Shown here one piece after another: positions 58,201-64,000 of a DNA stretch of 64,000 bases; position 1 is the first letter of the stretch, and each line of letters begins with the position of its first letter. Both the position numbers and the translations under genes were made by a program. The stretch comes from Arbacia lixula (taxonomy: Eukaryota; Echinodermata; Echinoidea; Arbacioida; Arbaciidae). The notes beneath the pieces are model-generated. The model saw only the letters and a list, made by a program, of their open reading frames with translations, ran no database searches and was not told where the DNA came from. The DNA is taken from positions 3,563,797-3,627,796 of the forward strand of contig OZ022591.1 in assembly GCA_963669155.1 (NCBI GenBank), written 5' to 3'.

Positions 58201-61200
58201 GTTGTACCTACATGTACTACTCATACTCTCACATTCGTAAAATATTACAATATTACTGGGTACTGTACAAGCAGAGATTACAAAATACATGCAGCATCTT
58301 GCAAGCTACATTTGATCTTATGCTGAATAACAATAAAAACGAGCACTGAAACTGAAAACGGAAATGCCATTGTACGAGAAATATACCCTTGAAATTTGCA
58401 GGTACCTAAGCATATGATTTACCACATCCCTCCTTCACTGTATCATTTAAGGTTAATCTCACGGGCTAGTAGTATATATTAACAAACTACATGTAGTGAA
58501 ACTTGCTGGTACAATGAATTGGTATTCACATGTACACGGACAGTATGTACATGCATGGTACATGTATTAGGATCATTTAGATTTAGTCATCGCAAAGCAA
58601 GCGTGCAGAGTAACATGTACCGGTGTATACGCACCATGTGATGGCATAATTTGTAATGAAGAAGAATGCTATGAATAAGCACATCATGAATTCTGATTTC
58701 CATACAGTGAATCGATAATATATCACACCACTGAGCATGATGATAATATATCATACATGTAATATTGATTAGCCACTAGTGCACACTATGATTTACTATG
58801 ATTTAAAAACATTGATGTGTGTAAATTCTTAGGATAGAGAAAGAAAGGAGAAGAGGTGAGGGGGGAGGGGGGGGGGAGCATTTAAAACATTTGGAAAAGG
58901 TGGAAGGTAAGAGATGGGAAGAAAGGAATACAGACAGACAGACTGACAGACTGACAGATAGACAGAGATAGAGAGAAAAAACAAACAAACAGGGAGGAGA
59001 CACACAGGCAAAGAGAGGGAAAAAGAGGGATGGCAAGAGAAAAAGAGTGAATGAGAAATACAGAAAGAAAGAGAGAAAATACGTATGCATTGATCTCTAT
59101 GTGCTGAGAAGGATGTAAAGTGTAATACATGTTCTTACATGCAAAAAATTGGTAACATGATACTCACCTCTAACTGAAGATCAAATTTGAGTAATGATTC
59201 ACATAGGAACATATACTGGCACATATCTGCAATTCAGAGGGGGGGGGGGGGGGAGGGGAATAAGAAACTCAATTACTGATTTGCCAGACTAAATGTTGAA
59301 TTGTACAATTTTGAACAAAAAAACAGAATCACTTCACAATCGTCATTGTTCAAAATCCTTTGTACAACACTCATTATTGACTCATTATTTGAGTGCTCAT
59401 GGCTAAATGAGCCAAGAAAAAATCAAACCATTTTTTTTTTCTACAGTAGACATTCATTGATTCATTCTCATTTGGTAGGCCTACATCATAAAACAAATAC
59501 TACTACATGTACTTCATCACATGCACCAAATATTCAATTCCCTGTCCCAATACAAGAAAAACTACAGTATGCATTTGATATTAATACTTACATGTAGCTG
59601 AATATACATATTACAATACAAAACATCACAATATAGACTAATATAACATACAGAAATATATTGTTATTTAAACAAAAATCATTCCATTGTCAAAAACAGA
59701 AAAAAAAACACTTTTATGTAATTATATTGTACACAACATATGGGAGAGCACCTCGCACTATAACTTTTTTTTTTCTTTTGACCGATTTTCGTCATACCAT
59801 CACTAATATGCTTCTTCATGTTTCTGCTTTTATTGAAACAAAATTTATTTCAGGGTGAACCATCCCTTTACTTGGTACCAAGGCTTATGAAACTCTTTTC
59901 AAATAATATCATTATTCCTTCTAAGGTGCAATTGTTTGTTTTCATTAACTGGCCTGTACAGTTTGTATTTTTGCATAAGTACATGTACGTACATAGATAT
60001 AGTACAAAGGGCAACTGAGAGATACATGTAGTTTTGATAACATGCAAAATATTGGTTGTTCTTTTCAGACAGCAAACAACCAATCCGTCATGTGAGAGGA
60101 AGAATAGCTTCCTGATGAACATATCAATTGCAAACTAAACAGTTTTATTTCCATGACAAAGAGTTTAAATTGTTTTGGTTTCGTAGTATATATCCTCAGG
60201 AAAACTGTGCGTTGTGTCATGACCAAGAAAAGTGAAACGCCCATTGCTAATCTGCATAAACAGACTCAATGGTGAGTCTGTGACGCTGTTTCAAAACATA
60301 TCTGCAAGCTCAGTCTAGAGGCTGACTTGCCTGACATGGTAGTAGGTCTGTCTTATGGGAAAAGGAGGTCCTTAGGTCAAACTCACTGACCCAGTGATTA
60401 GCCAAGCAGCTAACAAGAAATCAACTGAAAGGAAAGCAAATGGCATGTGGAAGTACAAGAGCTCACCCCAGTAAAATGTCTTAAATTTGGTAGAATTCAA
60501 AAAATACTGTATTGTATGGCCTCTCATTCATTCATATTGACTAACTGCCAATGCTTTTGACCTAATAAACTTAAAATGTATAAATAAGTGTCGCTTGTTA
60601 CTTTCTGACTGTTGACTCAGTCCTCAAGCAATGATAACACTATTTGAAACCAGGCTAAGTTTGGTCATGTGTATTCAGCACGGACCAGCAAATCTTATAC
60701 TCATTTCACCCAGTGTATGTACCTAAAGGATCAACCCTTAATTCGCCAGAGTAACCCACTCCTTACTGAGCCTGTGTATTGGAGTGCTGGCTTTTCTATG
60801 AAATATGAATAAACTTCAAATCCCTTATGTGCCACAATTAAGCTACACCCGTTTGGTCACTGCAGTTCCATGGCAAATTCTACTACCCTAATGGGACCAG
60901 GACTCACAAATCCATTAAATCTAACCATGAGCAATGGGCTAACTGACCTTGTAACTCGATATTGGCTCCCACTGTTCTGAAGATGAGGTTTCTTGAGTCG
61001 TAGTACTTCTTGGCGATGTACAGGGCCATGACTGCTACTACGGGTCCAGCAGATGCAATCATGATCAATCTCGCCTGCACACACAGAAACATGATCAATA
61101 AATAGTGCCACAAAGTTATATTCTCTAGAGAATCCAATACAATTTGAAAATTGTACCTGTGGATTATCACAGTACATGTATACAGAATTCGTAGAGAAGA

Positions 61201-64000
61201 AGACCTTTTTATTTTTCACTGTGTTATACTTGATAGAATAATTGTTTCTCAATTGGGTATATGCTCAAAAATGTCTTTACAAAATCTCAAACATGTCCCA
61301 TATAAATATAATACAGTTGCCCACAATTCATAAAGGGATTTTTCAATTCAACATACCGTTTCGGTCATTTGGAAAGTGTCAGCTTTACCATTCCATACTT
61401 ATCATGTTCATTCTCTAACAAACTAACAATACACTTAATCTTTCTGTAACAAAAATAGTTGATCCTACCATGAAATGGAAGGATCTCAAAATGTTGATTT
61501 GCTTACAAATGATATTATTTAGTATGAATTTTAAAGGTTGAAAGATACCATTTTATGAAAATAGATTGTAATACTTTTTAAATTACCTGAAGTTACAGTT
61601 CAATCCCTTTGGTGGGTATGTGGGTGCGTTATTTTCTTGCCTGTAATCAGCGTTTTCAAACAAGATTAGAAACTCTAATCTGATTTTAACAATAAAAGAG
61701 TTGATCAAAGCACCCTCTGTCTATGGGTGCATTCATAAATTTTCTGAAATTAGAAGCAGCAATTCTAAATGCGTATGTATCAAAATGCCCATTCTAACTT
61801 GAGAAAGGTTATAAATGTACTCTTGGCCAGCATCATGCCTGCCAAAATATGTCTCAAGACACGTCTCGAGACTCTAGGGACAGCTTCGGCACTCACCAGC
61901 TTCTCTGACTTGGATGTGGTGCCCTCCTGGAAGTAGTTGATGATGCAGTATACCAGGACGATGCAAATCCCGGCAACAAAGATGAGCAGCTCATTCGCTC
62001 TCTCTCCAAAGACCCCATTCAGGAAGTAAAACAAAATATAAACTGCAAATAAATTGAGAACAAAGAAAATAGAACTTTGATCCGATACATGAGCATTATC
62101 GCGGAACAATTTCTAATGAAAGAAAGATATTGTGGTGATTGCAACGCAGATAGGAAAGGTGGACGTCAAGAGCGATGAACGACGGGGCACAGAGAGTTCA
62201 ATATCACCATGGGGGAGGAGGCAAACTTAAAGAACATAATGGTAAATAAGATGTAAAAAGATGGTAAATAAGGAGTAAAAAACAGCAAAGGCGTTCTTCT
62301 CAGGGGACGAAGGGCAGGTCATCTCAGCATCATTACTGATAAATGATGCGACGTTCTCAACTAATTCAAGGAACAATTCTACAAATGACACTTATTAACG
62401 AAGAATCCTTGTTTTAGGAAAACTGCCACTTTTCTAACAACTGCTAAAACAGCTCTATCATGAATCCAACATGATCTCAATTAAGTTCACTATATGACCG
62501 ACTCACAGGGCTGCATTTCCTCATACATAGTAAATTTTGGCCTCAAACGAAGTACACTTTGGCCATGGATAAGATAAGTCATCAATTCTTTCCAACTTGG
62601 TAGACAGCTGTCAAATATGCTGATAAAGTTTCAAGACTTTTGCAATTTGCATTTCGATTTTAGAGCAAGCATAATTTCTTCAGGCATTTGGGGGAAAAGT
62701 GTAATTTTCAGCACCAGTTTTCATAAATTTTTCTATGACATCCATCACTTTTTTCCAACTTGGTAGACAACTGTCAAACATCAAGATACATATGCTGATA
62801 AAGTTTCAGGACTTTTGCAATTTGCATTTTGATTTTAAATCAGGCATAAATTGTTCAGGATTTTTTTTTTAAAAAGTACAATTTTCAGCACCATATTTGG
62901 TGGACAGTAACCTATTTTATTAATAGGTATGAAGCACCTACATAATGTAAATGGTAAAGGGTATGGTTCAGGCCAATCAAGATAGAATTACTACTCGTGC
63001 ATGACATTTAGCATAGATACGTGCAATGATAAGATAAAGGTATGACGCAAGCCTCAGATGCATACAAATATCAATGAAAATTTTTAAATTTAAAGGTACA
63101 TTTTGGTTATTTTTTGGTGTTTTTTGACATACCCTAAATTATTGCAGTCTGGGATTTAGATGGTGAAGATGAAGTTTTTTTTTGCTGCTGGTTATTTCAT
63201 GTCTGTAAAGAGCAAGCCTTTACAGACTCCTTACTCAGCTTTGATAGAATTTGGAAGATATGAAGAACTGAAAACAGGTCTTTTTTTTTCTTTTTTTTTT
63301 TTACAAATGGCATATAGATCATCACGCTTGAGAGATTTTAAAAAAAAAAGGAATTTTAAATGCTGACAAATATTTCCAGAAACTTTGGATGAGATCAGAT
63401 ATCAGGTAAGGGGCGAAAATTGATGTGCGACGCTGAGCTAGGCATTTATAGACAGCAGTTTACAACACATTCATCAATATGTCTCAATACAGTATGTTTT
63501 ATAGCCTTGCCTTCTGCTCCATGCGATCTCAAATGTTCCTGTCAAGTGGGCTTCTGTTTGAAGATAAAGCACATTGAATTACCATTAAGATCATAACTCA
63601 CTAATTTCCCTTCAATTTTTCTACAGCAAATAACAGTAGATCTGACATCGTGAAAATATATACAAAGACTCAATATCTGCCAAGGATGTGTTATTTTTCT
63701 GAGAGGGAATGGGTGAGAGAGAGAGAGAGAGAGGGGGGGGGGGGGGGGGGCTATTCAAATAATAAGAAAAAAGGGGAGGGGAGAAAAGAAAGCCAAAGAC
63801 AGAGGTGGAGGGTGGAGGAAAGCAAGTATTCAGTATCCCTGGTTGGATACAACTTACGAAGGAGAAGAAATACAAAAAAATGAGTACGTTTGTGTTTCAG
63901 TTTATAACAGATACAATAATACCATAAACGAAAAAACTTGTTCTGACCTGCATTGAACAAGAGCAGGATGGCGAATACGATGTCCGTGTCAGTCTGGACA
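54928..64000 (-). CDS. Multi-pass membrane protein, 3' seven exons (partial; 5' end outside window)
   Basis: Minus-strand exons 64000-63948, 62042-61897, 61074-60948, 59226-59168, 56822-56706, 55778-55692 and 55200-54928 join in phase into 286 codons plus stop. The product has about six or seven hydrophobic segments, among them DIVFAILLLFNAVYILFYFL, ELLIFVAGICIVLVYCII, RLIMIASAGPVVAVMALYIA, LEISMVILVLDD, LGFGVAYSILWALMGFLC, FITSVLEPAYIIYKIV and NYAIIICAVLGLLIRVAVVL. A basic cytosolic-like tail (RKKHRSEGYQ) follows. The KFDLQLEISMVILVL and LEPAYIIYKI blocks recall uncharacterised animal membrane proteins of the DUF7789 type, but I am not certain. Function unknown. Confidence 0.82.
55692..55778 (-). 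CDS. Membrane-protein exon 6 in window
   Basis: Acceptor CTTTGTCTTGCAG, donor GTACGT, 29 codons in phase 0-0: LRFENKHLTWAFFITSVLEP, then AYIIYKIVT. A plus-strand open frame overlaps this exon (55566-55949) but is a shadow. Confidence 0.82.
55985..56170. repeat. Foldback MITE (GGTTCTAAAC family), copy 3
   Basis: ATCATATGAGCATGTTGTCA...GTGGTTCTAAAC followed by GGTGATCACAGC and GACTCTCAATGGGA. In the intron between exons 5 and 6 (window count) of the membrane-protein gene. Confidence 0.6.
56490..56552 (+). repeat. tRNA-derived SINE-like fragment
   Basis: TAGGTTGCGTGGTTAAGTC resembles an A box, and GGTTCAAATCCC about 35 bp further on is a B box. The acceptor stem does not pair. It sits in the intron between exons 5 and 6 (counted within the window) of the minus-strand membrane-protein gene. 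Confidence 0.4.
56706..56822 (-). CDS. Membrane-protein exon 5 in window
   Basis: Acceptor CCTTTACTCAG, donor GTAAGC, 39 codons in phase 0-0: ISMVILVLDDVTSVSLLEKL, then ILGFGVAYSILWALMGFLC. It contributes the end of one membrane segment and a complete second. Confidence 0.85.
56875..56945. repeat. TAA microsatellite with short hairpin
   Basis: (ATA)n at 56868-56888 followed by AGCGCC-type inverted words (GCGCCTA, TAGGCGC), a small dispersed repeat. Confidence 0.6.
56946..59167 (-). other. Intron of the membrane-protein gene
   Basis: AT-rich; a purine-rich GACAGACAGA/GAGAGA microsatellite occupies 58840-59080. No further in-phase exon was found. Confidence 0.5.
59168..59226 (-). CDS. Membrane-protein exon 4 in window (short)
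   Basis: Acceptor CTGAATTGCAG, donor GTGAGT. It encodes MCQYMFLCESLLKFDLQLE and links smoothly into ISMVILVL of the next exon. It is just upstream, on the minus strand, of a purine-rich microsatellite. Confidence 0.8.
59660..59871 (-). mobile_element. AAGGGATAATTCACCC-family copy, inverted
   Basis: The minus strand starts AAGGGATGGTTCACCC and runs through GGTATGACGAAAATCGGTC to TGTTGTGTACAATATAATTA. Intronic in the membrane-protein gene. Confidence 0.6.
59870..60947 (-). other. Intron of the membrane-protein gene
   Basis: No repeats or exons recognised beyond short unsupported frames. Confidence 0.45.
60948..61074 (-). CDS. Membrane-protein exon 3 in window
   Basis: Acceptor CTGTGTGTGCAG, donor GTCAGT. 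It encodes ARLIMIASAGPVVAVMALYI, then AKKYYDSRNLIFRTVGANIE and LQ. One membrane segment is followed by a basic cytosolic-type loop. Confidence 0.85.
61897..62042 (-). CDS. Membrane-protein exon 2 in window
   Basis: Acceptor TTATTTGCAG, donor GTGAGT. It encodes VYILFYFLNGVFGERANELL, then IFVAGICIVLVYCIINYFQE and a polar Ser/Lys segment ending SEKL. The two hydrophobic stretches are separated by the conserved-looking NGVFGERANE loop. Confidence 0.85.
62591..62895 (+). repeat. Tandem duplication, about 163-bp unit, intronic
   Basis: TCCAACTTGGTAGACAGCTG...TTGCAATTTGCATTT...AATTTTCAGCACCA occurs twice in a row with small indels. Confidence 0.85.
63712..63752. repeat. GA tract followed by a G run
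   Basis: GAGAGAGAGAGAG then about 18 G, in the intron next to the first membrane-protein exon of the window. Confidence 0.9.
63948..64000 (-). CDS. Membrane-protein exon (first in window, cut by window edge)
   Basis: The minus strand reads VQTDTDIVFAILLLFNA with donor GTCAGA after 63948, leaving phase 1. It is the start of a transmembrane helix that continues into the next exon. Confidence 0.78.

Overview
The window is eukaryotic: AT-rich, intron-rich and full of transposon remains, with no operons or bacterial gene spacing. A CHST15-type sulfotransferase, an unrecognised multi-sequon secreted glycoprotein and many small inverted-repeat elements suggest a marine invertebrate deuterostome. 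An echinoderm, probably a sea urchin, is the best guess, but it is inferred from gene style and repeats, not proven.

Three multi-exon genes could be rebuilt by joining splice-phase-compatible exons with GT/AG borders. (1) Plus strand, 9279-22224: nine coding exons give a complete 432-residue Golgi-type type II membrane sulfotransferase of the CHST15 (GalNAc-4-sulfate 6-O-sulfotransferase) family. Both PAPS-binding motifs are intact. A poly(A) signal lies at 22301, and an acceptor directly before the ATG implies an upstream 5' UTR exon. (2) Plus strand, 32652-43936: seven exons, the internal ones mostly phase 1-1, give a 261-residue secreted Cys-rich glycoprotein with a signal peptide, an EGF-like segment and a C-terminal half I do not recognise. 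(3) Minus strand, 64000-54928: the last seven exons of a multi-pass membrane protein (286 codons in the window) whose 5' end lies beyond the right edge.

Layout: 1-9 kb is repeat-dominated with no convincing gene. 9.3-22.3 kb is the sulfotransferase gene, with an antisense LINE in one intron. 22.8-32 kb holds a 3 kb dispersed duplication, a 1.5 kb tandem pair and a dead Tc1 element. 32.6-44 kb is the secreted glycoprotein gene. 44.2-45.2 kb is a solo LTR, and 45.4-48.5 kb is the second copy of the 3 kb duplication. 48.5-54.4 kb has a tRNA-like locus, an inverted-repeat element and homopolymer tracts. 54.9-64 kb is the membrane-protein gene.

The most informative repeat signal is a pair of TTAA-flanked (piggyBac-like) MITEs. 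One of them sits at different positions in the two copies of the 3 kb duplication, so each copy preserves the other's empty or near-empty site. The three genes show no obvious shared pathway. No CRISPR array, origin or prokaryotic regulatory element is present.
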